A stretch of DNA of 64,000 bases from Streptomyces yangpuensis (GCF_001005295.1 NZ_LBMK01000003.1:1007185-1071184), one strand, 5' to 3'; numbered from the stretch's first letter, positions 9,284 through 18,897 are shown. Numbers and translations are program-made. Notes: generated by a model not told the origin, from the letters alone.

Positions 9284-9727
9284 GTGGGCGCGGTGGCGCT
9301 GTTCGGCCGCCAGCGACCCGCACGCGGCCACCCGTCCGACCTCGTCCTCCGCGCCTTCCCGCCCGACGCGGAAGCGGTGGCCACCCGCTGGTGCGGCGAT
9401 ATCACCTGCATCGCCACCGACGAGGGCTGGCTCTACCTGGCCATCGTCATCGACATCGCCTTCCGCCGCGTCGTGGGCCGGTCCATCACCGACCACATGC
9501 GAACCGAGCTGGTCGCGGACGCCCGCCGCGCCCGTCGCCCGGCCGGTCCGGTGATCTCCCACTCGGATCGCGGCTGCCAGTACACCAGCCGCGAATTCGC
9601 CACCGCCCTGCCCAAGGGCGCGATGAGGACCCACCGGGCTCTCGCCCACGAGTACGAGAGCGCGATCGAGGCGCTGGACCTGGCCGAGGAGGACCGGCCG
9701 GTCCGCTCGCTGCCGCTGTACGGCTGA
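9284..9727 (+). pseudogene. IS3-family transposase (OrfB) remnant
   Basis: The frame carries part of an rve/DDE integrase core. About 9335-9605 encode DLVLRAFPPDAEAVATRWCGD, then TCIATDEGWLYLAIVIDI and RRVVGRSITDHMRTELVADA, and PVISHSDRGCQYTSREFATAL. The first two catalytic Asp (in CGDITCI and HSDRG) are present. The DDE glutamate region and the whole N-terminal HTH part are absent, and sequence after FATAL no longer resembles the family. No terminal inverted repeats or OrfA were seen. This is a dead fragment just downstream of the NLR-like module and marks past insertion or rearrangement at that border. Confidence 0.8.
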
Positions 9728-9748
9728 CTCCCGTACGGGTGCGCGGGA

Positions 9749-10603
9749 TCAGTCCGGTCCCAGGTGGTGGTGCCGGGCCCCGTCCCCGGGCAGGACGCCG
9801 CTGCGCCGCAGGCGCCGCAGGGTGAGGTGCTCGTGCACGAGGCGGCCGACGAGCGCGCCGCCGTAGACCACGAAACCCACACCGACGAGCCAGGACTGGA
9901 CGACCAGCAGCGTCCCGAACGGGCCGTACGTCACGGCGTTGGAGGCGATGAGCGGGGAGAACACCAGCTGCGAGAAGATCCGCAGCCCCAGCAGTCCGAT
10001 ACTGGCCGCCACCGCTCCCGGGACCAGAGCCCGCCAGCGGACCCGTCCGCCGAGCAGCAGACGCTGCGAGCCGATGAAGAACAGGCAGGTGCCGAAGAGG
10101 TCGCCGAGCGTGCCGAGGACCGGGCCGAAGAAGTCGTCCGACGGCGAGGGGATCACCACGAGCAGCCCGATGTAGCAGACCAGCAGGGCGAGCCAGACGA
10201 CGTGCCGCCACATGGTGTGCCAGCGGGCGGTCGGCAGGTCCCACACCTTCTCGTAGCCGGTCTGCACGGCCGAGCCGAAGGTCAGGCCGAACACGGCGAG
10301 GGCGGCCAGACCGAAGGCGGTGGTCCGCTCCAGCGCCAGGTCCGCGGCGCCGAAGACCATCTCGATCCTGGTACGCGAGTACGCCGTCACCCCGAGGGCC
10401 TGGCCGAGCCACCGGCCGAACCCGGATCCGCTCCCGGGCGCCGCGGCCGCCACGACCACCAGCAGGGGCACCAGGGTGAGGAATCCGAGGGCGGCGAAGC
10501 CCATCGCCCGGTGCATCAGCTCCATCTCCCGGCCGCGGCTCCAGGCCAGCCCGACATAGGAGCCCTGGAGCCGGTCGTGGAGCTGCCGGAGGGTCGAGAT
10601 CAC
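9749..10603 (-). CDS. YihY/BrkB-family inner-membrane protein
   Basis: A 284-residue polytopic membrane protein of the YihY/virulence-factor BrkB family, once mis-named ribonuclease BN. About six hydrophobic segments are visible, including FAALGFLTLVPLLVVVAAAA near the N-terminus, ALLVCYIGLLVVIPSP in the middle and VVQSWLVGVGFVVYGGALVG near the C-terminus. A short basic His-rich tail follows. Start is GTG at 10603; an upstream ATG is in another frame. Its role is unsettled in the family (transport or envelope homeostasis). It is divergent from the flavoprotein gene, with about 190 bp between them. Confidence 0.8.
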   Translation of the reverse strand: MISTLRQLHDRLQGSYVGLAWSRGREMELMHRAMGFAALGFLTLVPLLVVVAAAAPGSGSGFGRWLGQALGVTAYSRTRIEMVFGAADLALERTTAFGLAALAVFGLTFGSAVQTGYEKVWDLPTARWHTMWRHVVWLALLVCYIGLLVVIPSPSDDFFGPVLGTLGDLFGTCLFFIGSQRLLLGGRVRWRALVPGAVAASIGLLGLRIFSQLVFSPLIASNAVTYGPFGTLLVVQSWLVGVGFVVYGGALVGRLVHEHLTLRRLRRSGVLPGDGARHHHLGPD

Positions 10604-10790
10604 GTCTCATGCACTACCCGGACGTGCCCGTCGGCTCCCGGGGGCCGGACCGAAATGGGCCCGAAGGGGTGGTTTCGTTCGCTCCGGTCCCTCCGGCCTC
10701 GGTCTCACGCCCGGTGCGCGGATGTGCTCGCCCCGTGGCTCCAGGGCCCCCGCTGACGTGCCGCATCCGCCGTCTGGTCAACTGTGGCGC

Positions 10791-11348
10791 ATGACGCGCA
10801 CCCTGTACCTGCTCTGTTCGGCCGCCCCGCCGGTCTTCGACGTCGCCCGCGTGATCGAGGACGCCCAGGCACGCGGCTGGGACGTCTGTCTCGGTCTGAC
10901 CCCGACGGCGGCCCACTGGCTGGCGGAGGGCACCGACGGCCTGGCCGCACTCACCGGGCACCCGGTCCGCAGCCGGTACAAGATGCCGGCGGATCCGGAC
11001 GTGTGGCCGGAGGCGGACGCGGTCCTCGTCGCCCCGGCGACGTTCAACACGGTCAACGGCTGGGCGCTCGGGCTCACGGACCGGTTCGTCGTCGGCCTGG
11101 CCGCCGAGGCCATCGGCAAGGACACCCCGCTGGCGGTCATGCCGTGCGTGAATACGGCGTACGTACGGCACCCGCAGTTCGAGCAGAGCATCGCCGTCCT
11201 GCGCGACGCGGGTGTCCGGGTGCTGTACGGCGAAGGCGGCTTCACCCCCCACCCGCCGGGCCTGGGCGGCACGGAACCGTACCCGTGGGAACTGGCCCTG
11301 GACGCCATGGACGACCTCGTCCGGCAGGACTTCCGGCCGGCCGGCTGA
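10791..11348 (+). CDS. Flavoprotein (HFCD family, cysteine decarboxylase-like)
   Basis: A 185-residue flavoprotein-fold protein related to Dfp/PPC decarboxylase and lantibiotic-type oxidative decarboxylases. It starts TLYLLCSAAPPVFDVARVIE, where the family has its FMN-phosphate loop. It has the substrate-recognition-like PATFNTVNGWALGLTD near residue 85 and MPCVNTAYVRHP near residue 120, a pattern seen in this family. ATG 10791 is used because the sequence upstream is not protein-like. No peptide precursor or biosynthetic partner lies beside it. The substrate is therefore unknown, and it is better read as a generic FMN protein than as a tailoring enzyme. Confidence 0.75.
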   Translation: MTRTLYLLCSAAPPVFDVARVIEDAQARGWDVCLGLTPTAAHWLAEGTDGLAALTGHPVRSRYKMPADPDVWPEADAVLVAPATFNTVNGWALGLTDRFVVGLAAEAIGKDTPLAVMPCVNTAYVRHPQFEQSIAVLRDAGVRVLYGEGGFTPHPPGLGGTEPYPWELALDAMDDLVRQDFRPAG

Positions 11349-11546
11349 ACCGCAGCGAAACCGCCGGGTGGCGTGGTCACCGAGCCGGAACGGCCGCGTG
11401 GCCCCGGACGCTCCTGCGCACCCGCGGACGGTCACCGCGCCCGTGCGTGGCATCGGAGCGCTCGGCAGGCACCCCCCGGCCGGCTTCCGCAGGGTCTCCG
11501 GGCCGGCGGACACCGTCGCAGGTGCGCGACAGGACCGGCGACCGGA

Positions 11547-12083
11547 TCAGCAGCTTATGCGTGACCCGTCGGGCATTGCCTCGGTGGACCAGGAGAACCA
11601 GGTTCTGGCGTCCACGCCGAGCAGGGACGCCGGGTGCGGTTCCGTTCCGTAGTACTCGCGGAGCTGCTCGGGGGAGGCGAAGTCGAGGGTGATGCTCGGA
11701 CGGCCGGCGGATTCGAAGCAGAAGACGGCGAAGCCGGCGCGGAACGCCGTGTCCAGGTTCCCGGCCGGGCGCCATCCTGCCGCGGCCGCCTCCCGCCGGT
11801 AGTACTCCAGGACTTCCTTCCTGGTCCCGCCGTACGCGTAGAACCGCGTCGCGGTGAGCCAGGCGCCACCGGTGTCGTCCACGCAGCGGGCCCCGGCCCA
11901 CGGTTCGCCGACGATGGACACGGCGCCCTTCGGGCGCAGTTCCAGGGCGGGCAGCTGGTCGAGCTCGGCCACGGCGGCCTCCGTCCCCCCACAGTCTTCG
12001 AACGGGGGGAGGAGGGAACATCCGCTCAGGCCGGTTCCCACGAGCACGGCCGCCAACAACGCCCGCACGGCAAGCATGTTCAT
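11547..12083 (-). CDS. Putative lipoprotein
   Basis: A 178-residue secreted lipoprotein. ATG at 12083 is preferred over more upstream in-frame starts because it directly gives a signal peptide, AVRALLAAVLVGTGLSGC, with lipobox LSGC about 20 residues in. The mature part has two further Cys (EDCGG and GARCVDD), a Tyr-rich stretch (YAYGGTRKEVLEYYRREAA) and an Arg/Trp-rich C-terminal part, with no recognised domain. Streptomyces genomes carry many small lipoproteins of this type; the function is unknown. Sequence between this start and about 12270 looks protein-like in the same frame (VPIAELLPESYVWADHQL) and may be a scrap of another gene. Confidence 0.7.
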   Translation of the reverse strand: MNMLAVRALLAAVLVGTGLSGCSLLPPFEDCGGTEAAVAELDQLPALELRPKGAVSIVGEPWAGARCVDDTGGAWLTATRFYAYGGTRKEVLEYYRREAAAAGWRPAGNLDTAFRAGFAVFCFESAGRPSITLDFASPEQLREYYGTEPHPASLLGVDARTWFSWSTEAMPDGSRISC

Positions 12084-12293
12084 GGCGAGATTATGACCCT
12101 GCCCAGGAGCCCTCCGGCCCACCGGCCTCGCGCAGGACCCGCCTGGCCGCACTCCACCACGCGCCGTCGCCGCCGACAGAGGCTGTTCGGTGTCGAGTTG
12201 GTGGTCCGCCCAGACGTAGCTCTCGGGGAGCAGTTCGGCGATGGGGACGGACCGGAGGCCCGTCCCGCGCACGGGCCGCGGCGGAGACCGGGG

Positions 12294-12693
12294 TCAGGGC
12301 GTGGCCGGGGCAGGGCACTTCACGTGGAAGTAGGGCCACGAGCCGGACGTGACAGTGCCGTTGCTGTGGATGGCGGTCGTCTTCACGTCGGCGTAGTACG
12401 TGGCGTCGCAGACGGCGGTCCCGGCACCCTGGGTGCGGACGACCCGGACGGTGAACGTCCGGCGCCCGCGGACATCGGCGCCGGCCCAGCGGTACAGCAG
12501 CAGGGCGCGGCATCCTCGGCCGCGTCGGGCGCCGCAACGCGGCCGTGGGCTCGGTGTCCTTGATGACCTTGTGGGCGGGCGTGGGGCTGCCTTCGCCGCT
12601 CATGCCCGAGTGATCGGCGTCGGGGCCGGCGCAGCCGGTGAGGGCCGGAGGAGCGGCTGCCGCGGCCGGGCCGGTGGAGCGGTGTGGACGCAT
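12294..12693 (-). pseudogene. Frameshifted small lipoprotein gene
   Basis: The 5' part (12693 to about 12560) encodes a secretion-like N-terminus with LTGC followed by AGPDADHSGMSGEGSPTPAH and KVIKDTEPTAALRRPT. About 12525-12294 in another minus-strand frame encodes a convincing C-terminus: RALLLYRWAGADV, RRTFTVRVVRTQGAG, then TAVCDATYYADVKTT and GSWPYFHVKCPAPATP, ending at TGA 12294-12296. No single frame joins both parts. The break lies around 12520-12560. It is read as one lipoprotein gene inactivated by a frameshift; a sequencing error cannot be excluded. The family is not recognised. Confidence 0.6.
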
Positions 12694-12764
12694 CGCGCCG
12701 TGCCGGCCGGAGCCGGGCGCCTGCGGGGCCCTTGTGACAGCCCTGTGACCTGCGGAAGTCCGCG

Positions 12765-14081
<1,317 letters not shown>

Positions 14082-14118
14082 GTCGTCACCTCATCGTGAG
14101 TGGGCCCCCGAGAACCCG

Positions 14119-14132
14119 ACCGATCATTCGGT
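14119..14132. promoter_or_regulatory. PaaR-like operator upstream of paaK
   Basis: ACCGA-TCAT-TCGGT is a perfect inverted repeat 38-51 bp upstream of the paaK ATG. Its core ACCG-N6-CGGT fits the consensus reported for the TetR regulator PaaR in Corynebacterium (ACCG-NN-CG-NN-CGGT), with CA in place of the central CG. It sits between paaK and the divergent hydrolase and could serve both. Confidence 0.5.
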
Positions 14133-14161
14133 AGATTGCCAGGACTCCGCAGGTTAAATCA

Positions 14162-14179
14162 ATGACTCGAACGAGTGAT
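14162..14179. promoter_or_regulatory. Palindromic operator candidate before the hydrolase gene
   Basis: ATgACTCG-AA-CGAGTgAT is an 18-bp imperfect palindrome, perfect over the inner 12 bp, 12 bp upstream of ATG 14191. Its position near the transcription start suggests a TetR-type repressor site. It differs from the site at 14119. Confidence 0.4.
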
Positions 14180-14190
14180 CGTCTGGTCTG

Positions 14191-15048
14191 ATGGCCTCCA
14201 TGCCGATCTTCACCACGTACGACGGAACCGAACTGGCCTACCGCACCCTGGGCGAAGGGCCGCCGCTGGTCTGCCTCCCGGGCGGCGCCATGCGCGCCTC
14301 GCGCTACCTGGGCGACCTCGGTGGACTGGCCGCCGGGCGCACTCTGATCCTCCTCGACCTGCGCGGCACCGGCGACTCCGCGGTGCCGGCCGACGAGTCG
14401 ACGTACCGCGTGGACCACCAGGTCGCCGACGTCGAGGCGCTCCGCGTCCACCTGGGCCTGGAACGCATGGACGTGCTGGCCCACTCGGCGGCCGGCAACC
14501 TCGCGATGCTGTATGCGGCCGCGCATCCGCAGCGGCTGGGCCGGACCGTCCTGGTCACCCCCACCGCATGGGTGCTGGACCTGGTGAGTACCGCGGAGGA
14601 CCGGCTGGCGGCGGCCCGCCTCAGGGCCGGGACCGAGCCGTACGACACGGCCCTTGCGGCATACCGCCGCATCCTCGGCGGGGCCGCCACGGACGAGGAG
14701 TGGGACCGCGCGGCGCCCCTCTTCTACGGCCGCTGGGACGACGTCGCGCAGGCGCACGACGCCGCGGGCGAGCACGAGCAGAACGAGAAGGCGGCCGCGG
14801 CCTACGCGGGCCCCGGCGCGTGTGACCCGGCCGCGGTGCGGGAGGCCCTGCGCCAGCTCTCCGGGGAGGTGCTGGTGCTGGTGGGCGCACTGGACGGCAA
14901 TCCGCCGCCCGGCCTCGCCGAGAGGATCGCGGCGGCGTTCCCCGCCGGGATCCTCGACGTCCGGCCGGGCGCCGCGCACTTCCCGTGGCTGGACGACCCC
15001 GCCGGCTTCGCGGAGCGCGTCGAGCGCTTCCTGGCCACCGGAGCCTGA
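14191..15048 (+). CDS. Alpha/beta hydrolase
   Basis: A 285-residue alpha/beta-fold hydrolase. The oxyanion-hole strand (LVCLPGGAMRASRYLGDL) is near residue 35. The nucleophile elbow is AHSAAGN, with Ser in a slightly non-canonical H-S-A-A-G context. The Asp-bearing strand is LVLVGALDGNPP near residue 235, and the catalytic His is in GAAHFPWLDD near residue 265. The cap region (about 130-200) is helical. Two in-frame ATGs (14191 and 14200) are possible. It is divergent from paaK, so it may cleave an ester, lactone or ring-opened intermediate of the same pathway, but nothing in it fixes the substrate. Confidence 0.85.
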   Translation: MASMPIFTTYDGTELAYRTLGEGPPLVCLPGGAMRASRYLGDLGGLAAGRTLILLDLRGTGDSAVPADESTYRVDHQVADVEALRVHLGLERMDVLAHSAAGNLAMLYAAAHPQRLGRTVLVTPTAWVLDLVSTAEDRLAAARLRAGTEPYDTALAAYRRILGGAATDEEWDRAAPLFYGRWDDVAQAHDAAGEHEQNEKAAAAYAGPGACDPAAVREALRQLSGEVLVLVGALDGNPPPGLAERIAAAFPAGILDVRPGAAHFPWLDDPAGFAERVERFLATGA

Positions 15049-15088
15049 CCCGGGCGACAGGCGCGCCCCGGGCGCGGGTGACGGGCGC

Positions 15089-15124
15089 GGTCGGGGGCGC
15101 CGCACGTGGTGCGGAGCCCCGACC
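15089..15124. terminator. Hairpin terminator between convergent genes
   Basis: A long near-perfect inverted repeat (GGTCGGGG..CCGCAC / GTGCGG..CCCCGACC, one small internal bulge, 3-base loop) lies between the ends of the hydrolase and acyl-CoA synthetase genes. It can terminate transcription in both directions. Confidence 0.6.
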
Positions 15125-15141
15125 CGCACCCGCCGGTTCCC

Positions 15142-16779
15142 TCAGCTCGTGCTGCCGGTGTCCGCCTCCGTCGCGACCGTCTTCGCCCAGCGGTAGTCCG
15201 CCTTGCCGCTCGGAGAACGCTGTATGGCCGGCGTGATGACCAGCTGCCGCGGAATCTTGTAGCCCGCGAGCCTGGTGCGGCAGTGGCTCTGGATCTCGTC
15301 CAGCGTCGGCGCAGCGGCTCCCGGCCGTACCTGGACCACCGCGGCCACATGGCTGCCCCAGGTCGCGTCGGAGACCCCCGCCACCAGGGCGTCGTACACG
15401 TCGGGGTGCGACTTCAGCGCCTGCTCGACCTCTTCCGGATAGACCTTCTCGCCGCCCGTGTTGATGCACTGCGAGCCGCGCCCGAGGACCGTCACGATGC
15501 CCTGCTCGTCGACGGTCGCCATGTCACCGAGCAGCACCCACCGCTCCCCGCCCTTCTGGAAGAAGGTGTCGGCGGTTTTCTCCGGGTCGTTGTAGTAGCC
15601 GAGCGGTACGTGGCCGCGCTGCGCCAGGCGCCCCGGCTCGCCGACCGCCACCGGCTCGTGCGTCACCGGATCCACCACCTGCGTACGGTCGTTGACCTCC
15701 AGGCGGAAGCCCTTCTCCGGGCCCGAGTCGTCCGTCGCGCGGCCGTTGGAGCCGGACTCGGAGGACCCGAAGTTGTTCAGGAGCAGGACGTTCGGCACCA
15801 GACGCTGGAACTCGGCGCGCACCGTCTCGGACATGATCGCCCCGGACGAGGAGACGCTGAACAGCGAGGACAGGTCCGTGCCCCGCAGCGGACCGTTCAG
15901 GGCGTCGATGAGCGGCCTGAGCATCGCGTCGCCGACCAGCGACACGCTCGACACCTTCTCCTTCTCGATCGTGCGCAGCACCTCCTCGGGGGCGTACTTG
16001 CGGTGGATGACCACCCGCTGGCCGTAGTTGAAGGCGATGAACGAGGTCAGTGTCGACGTCCCGTGCATCAGCGGGGGCGCGGGGAAGAAGGTGAGCCCGG
16101 CGCCGCGCGCCGCCACCCGCTCGGCCAGCTCCTCCGGCCGTTTCACCGGCTCGCCCGAGGGCTCACCGCCGAAGAGCCCCGCGAAGAAGAGGTCCTCCGC
16201 CCGCCACATCACGCCCTTGGGCATGCCCGTGGTGCCGCCGGTGTAGATGATGAACAGGTCGTCGGCGCTGCGCGGCGGGAACCCGCGCGCGGGCGAGCCG
16301 GCCGCCTCCGCGTCCGGGTACGCGACCGGCGCGATCGACGGCTCCGGAGCCCCCTCTGGGGTCTCGCCGACCCGGATCAGGTGCCGCAGCTGCGGCGTCT
16401 TCGGCAGCGCGGCCGCCACCCGCCCGGTGAACTCGCCCTCGAAGACGAGCGCGGCGAGGTCGGCGTCGTTGTAGAGGTAGACCAGTTCCTCCTCCACGTA
16501 CCGGTAGTTGACGTTCACCGGGACCAGCCGGGCCTTCAGGCAGGCCAGGACGGTCTGGAGGTACTCGATCCCGTTGTAGAGGTGCAGCCCCAGGTGCTCG
16601 CCGGCCGTCAGACCGCTGTCCAGCAGGTGGTGTGCGATCCGGTTCGCCGCCGCGTCCAGTTCCGCGTACGTGAGGCGGCGCTCGGCGCCGGTCCCGGGGT
16701 GGTCCACGTACACGAGGGCCTCGCGGTCCGGGACCACGTCCACGACCGACTCGAACAGGTCGGCAAGGTTGTACTCCAC
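15142..16779 (-). CDS. Acyl-CoA synthetase (FadD family)
   Basis: A 545-residue ANL-superfamily ligase. Motifs: IIYTGGTTGMPKGVMW (A3, about residue 175), NNFGSSESG (A5, about residue 340), GDMATVDEQGIV (about 430), GRGSQCINTGGEKVYPEEVE (hinge, about 450) and the C-terminal catalytic-lysine region RSPSGKADYRWAK. INTGGEK, where fatty-acid enzymes often have ISGGEN, resembles FadD enzymes acting on bulky steroid side-chain acids such as FadD19. This is family-level resemblance only. It is divergent from the crotonase gene and both share a control region with two operator candidates, so it probably feeds CoA esters to the enzymes encoded at 16969-21175. Confidence 0.9.
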   Translation of the reverse strand: MEYNLADLFESVVDVVPDREALVYVDHPGTGAERRLTYAELDAAANRIAHHLLDSGLTAGEHLGLHLYNGIEYLQTVLACLKARLVPVNVNYRYVEEELVYLYNDADLAALVFEGEFTGRVAAALPKTPQLRHLIRVGETPEGAPEPSIAPVAYPDAEAAGSPARGFPPRSADDLFIIYTGGTTGMPKGVMWRAEDLFFAGLFGGEPSGEPVKRPEELAERVAARGAGLTFFPAPPLMHGTSTLTSFIAFNYGQRVVIHRKYAPEEVLRTIEKEKVSSVSLVGDAMLRPLIDALNGPLRGTDLSSLFSVSSSGAIMSETVRAEFQRLVPNVLLLNNFGSSESGSNGRATDDSGPEKGFRLEVNDRTQVVDPVTHEPVAVGEPGRLAQRGHVPLGYYNDPEKTADTFFQKGGERWVLLGDMATVDEQGIVTVLGRGSQCINTGGEKVYPEEVEQALKSHPDVYDALVAGVSDATWGSHVAAVVQVRPGAAAPTLDEIQSHCRTRLAGYKIPRQLVITPAIQRSPSGKADYRWAKTVATEADTGSTS

Positions 16780-16887
16780 CGTTCCTCCTGAACCCCGTTG
16801 TTCCCGACGACTGGCCCCCGTGGCCGGCTGCTCAGGCGGTCATTAGAGCGCCGTGGCCGGCAACTGGGAAGGGAACCGTCCAAGAAA

Positions 16888-16904
16888 TCTGACTGAGTGT
16901 CAGA
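16888..16904. promoter_or_regulatory. Operator candidate TCTGA-N7-TCAGA (copy 1)
   Basis: TCTGAC-TGAGT-GTCAGA, a 17-bp inverted repeat with 6-bp arms, lies in the divergent region between the acyl-CoA synthetase and crotonase genes. A second 17-bp site of the same form (TCTGA-TGCTGAG-TCAGA) lies before the KstD-like gene at 28238. A shared TetR-type repressor is inferred. Confidence 0.55.
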
Positions 16905-16931
16905 AAACTATTGAACTGCACCCTCCCCTAC

Positions 16932-16945
16932 TGCAACCTGTTCTA
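16932..16945. promoter_or_regulatory. KstR-like motif
   Basis: TGCAACCTGTTCTA agrees at every fixed position with the mycobacterial KstR operator pattern TnnAACnnGTTnnA, which controls cholesterol catabolism genes. It lies 24 bp before the crotonase start. The pattern has only eight fixed bases, so chance is possible, but position and gene context fit. Confidence 0.45.
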
Positions 16946-16968
16946 GGTCTTGAGACGGGAGGACGGCA

Positions 16969-17769
16969 ATGGGTGGGACGGAACACCTGACCGTGGAACG
17001 CCGCGGCGCCACGCTGGTGCTCACCATGAACAGGCCCGAGGCGAAGAACGCGCTCTCGCTGCCACTGCTGGTGGGGCTGTACGACGGCTGGCTGGAGGCG
17101 GACGCCGACCACGAGATCCGCTCCGTGGTCCTGACCGGTGCGGGCGGCGACTTCTGCGCCGGCATGGACCTCAAGGCACTGGCCGGCAAGGGCATGGCCG
17201 GCGACCAGTACCGGGACCGTCTCAAGGCCGACCCCGACCTGCACTGGAAGGCGATGCTCCGGCACCATCGGCCGCGCAAGCCGGTGATCGCGGCGGTGGA
17301 GGGCTACTGCGTGGCCGGGGGCACCGAGATCCTCCAGGGCACCGACATCCGGGTGGCGGCCGAGAGCGCCACCTTCGGCCTCTTCGAGGTCAAACGGGGA
17401 CTCTTCCCGATCGGCGGCTCCACGGTGCGGCTGCCCCGGCAGATCCCGCGCACGCACGCGCTGGAGATGCTGCTGACCGGGCGCCCGTACTCGGCCGGGG
17501 AGGCCGCGCGGATCGGGCTCGTCGGGCGGGTCGTCCCCGACGGTACGGCGCTCGAGGCGGCCCTGGAGATCGCCGAGCGGATCAACGCGTGCGGGCCGCT
17601 GGCGGTCGAGGCGGTCAAGGCGTCGGTCTACGAGACCGCCGGGCTGACGGAGGCGGAGGGCCTGGCCTCCGAACTCCTGCGCGGCTGGCCGGTCTTCGAC
17701 ACGGCGGACGCGAAGGAGGGGGCGCGGGCCTTTGCCGAGAAGCGGCCCGCGGTGTACCGGCGGGAGTAG
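16969..17769 (+). CDS. Enoyl-CoA hydratase/crotonase family protein
   Basis: A 266-residue crotonase-fold enzyme. It has the first oxyanion-hole segment GAGGDFCAGMDLKAL (about residue 55), the second AAVEGYCVAGGTEILQG (about 105-120) and ATFGLFEVKRGLFPIGGSTVRL, where the catalytic Glu region of hydratases lies. RPEAKNALSLPLL near the N-terminus is the typical CoA-adenine-binding part. ATG 16969 follows GGGAGG by six bases. It probably hydrates a 2-enoyl-CoA or does a related CoA-ester reaction. It is first in the + strand block that continues with the OB-fold and thiolase-like proteins, though 165 bp with a repeat hairpin separate it from them. Confidence 0.88.
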   Translation: MGGTEHLTVERRGATLVLTMNRPEAKNALSLPLLVGLYDGWLEADADHEIRSVVLTGAGGDFCAGMDLKALAGKGMAGDQYRDRLKADPDLHWKAMLRHHRPRKPVIAAVEGYCVAGGTEILQGTDIRVAAESATFGLFEVKRGLFPIGGSTVRLPRQIPRTHALEMLLTGRPYSAGEAARIGLVGRVVPDGTALEAALEIAERINACGPLAVEAVKASVYETAGLTEAEGLASELLRGWPVFDTADAKEGARAFAEKRPAVYRRE

Positions 17770-17840
17770 CTCGGGCCCGGCCGGGCCCGGGCCCGTGGCG
17801 ACCCATGGCCGTGCCCGTGTCCTTGCCCGGGTGCGGCGCC

Positions 17841-17896
17841 GCTGCCGGGGGCTCCGCCCCCGGACCCCCGCGCCTCAAACGCCGGCGGGGCTGGCT
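17841..17896. repeat. Intergenic repeat with GC-rich hairpin (Streptomyces REP-like element)
   Basis: The stretch contains hairpin CCGGGGGC-TCC-GCCCCCGG (17845-17863) followed by a tail including CGCCTCAAACGCCGGCGGGG. From memory, this combination (hairpin plus CCTCAAACGCCGGCG) occurs in many Streptomyces intergenic regions. It could act as a processing or termination site between crotonase and the OB-fold gene. A genome-wide count would settle whether it is dispersed. Confidence 0.55.
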
Positions 17897-17934
17897 TTTG
17901 CCGTACCCGTAATCAATCGCATCGGAGAGTCACC

Positions 17935-18897
17935 ATGACAGCAGCCTCCCCACCGGAGGTGCTCCGCGCGCCTCTCGTCGTCGAGTTCCCCTTCACCCGG
18001 TCCCTCGGACCGGTTCAGGGCGCGTTCCTCACCGGCCTGCGCGAGCGCGTCGTGCTCGGCGTGAAGGCCTCCGACGGCAGGGTGGTGGTTCCACCCGTCG
18101 AGTACGACCCCGTCACCTCCGAGGAGGTCCGCGAACTCGTCGAGGTCGCCGCCACCGGCACCGTCACCACCTGGGCCTGGAACGACCGGCCCCGCCCGAA
18201 CCAGCCCCTCGGCACCCCCTTCGCCTGGGTCCTGGTCAAGCTCGACGGCGCGGACACCGCCCTCCTGCACGCCCTCGACGCCCCCGGCCCCGACGCCGTG
18301 CACACCGGCCTGCGCGTCCGCGTCCGCTGGGCCGCCGAACGCACCGGCGCCATCACCGACATCGCCTGCTTCGAACCGGACGAAACCCCCGCCGCCGCGA
18401 CCGGGGCCACCCCCCACGACGGCGTCTTCCAGGACGCCGTCACCGGCATCGTCGCCGAGGCCCGCCTCGACTACGTCTACAGCCCCGGCCGGGCCCAGAC
18501 CGCCTACATCAACGCCCTCTCCCAGCGGCGGATTGTCGGCGAGCGCTGCCCCTCCTGCCACAAGGTGTACGTCCCGCCGCGCGGCGCCTGCCCCACCTGC
18601 GGGGTCGCCACCACCGACCGGGTCGAGGTCGGTCCGGCCGGCACGGTCACCACCTTCTGCATCGTCAACATAAAGGCCAAGAACCTCGACATCGACGTTC
18701 CCTACGTCTACGCCCACATCGCCCTCGACGGCGCCGGCCTCGCCCTCCACGGCCGGATCGGCGGCATCCCGTACGACCAGGTCCGCATGGGCCTGCGCGT
18801 CGAGCCCGTCTGGACCGAGGGCGGCCGCTACCCCGACCACTACCGCCCCACCGGCGAGCCGGACGCGGACTACGAGGCGTACAAGGAGCTCATCTGA
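17935..18897 (+). CDS. Zn-ribbon/OB-fold (DUF35) protein
   Basis: A 320-residue protein with two OB-fold-type parts. The C-terminal half has a rubredoxin-like Zn ribbon, CPSCHK then CPTC (two C-x2-C pairs, about residues 202-222), preceded by a helix (RAQTAYINALSQRRIVGERC). The OB fold follows (GTVTTFCIVNIKAKNLD and PYVYAHIALDGAG). In steroid and bile-acid catabolism, DUF35 proteins such as ChsH2 bind thiolase-like aldolases (Ltp2) and are needed for their activity. The gene overlaps the next thiolase-like gene by one base (TGATG), which fits a complex subunit. The N-terminal half resembles a second, degenerate OB domain without Cys pairs. Confidence 0.85.
   Translation: MTAASPPEVLRAPLVVEFPFTRSLGPVQGAFLTGLRERVVLGVKASDGRVVVPPVEYDPVTSEEVRELVEVAATGTVTTWAWNDRPRPNQPLGTPFAWVLVKLDGADTALLHALDAPGPDAVHTGLRVRVRWAAERTGAITDIACFEPDETPAAATGATPHDGVFQDAVTGIVAEARLDYVYSPGRAQTAYINALSQRRIVGERCPSCHKVYVPPRGACPTCGVATTDRVEVGPAGTVTTFCIVNIKAKNLDIDVPYVYAHIALDGAGLALHGRIGGIPYDQVRMGLRVEPVWTEGGRYPDHYRPTGEPDADYEAYKELI

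Noticed and set aside
9284..9727. Intact IS element
   Set aside because: No HTH part, no DDE glutamate region and no inverted repeats were visible.
10791..11348. Lanthipeptide-type (LanD) decarboxylase
   Set aside because: The flavoprotein fold fits, but there is no precursor peptide, synthetase or transporter beside it.
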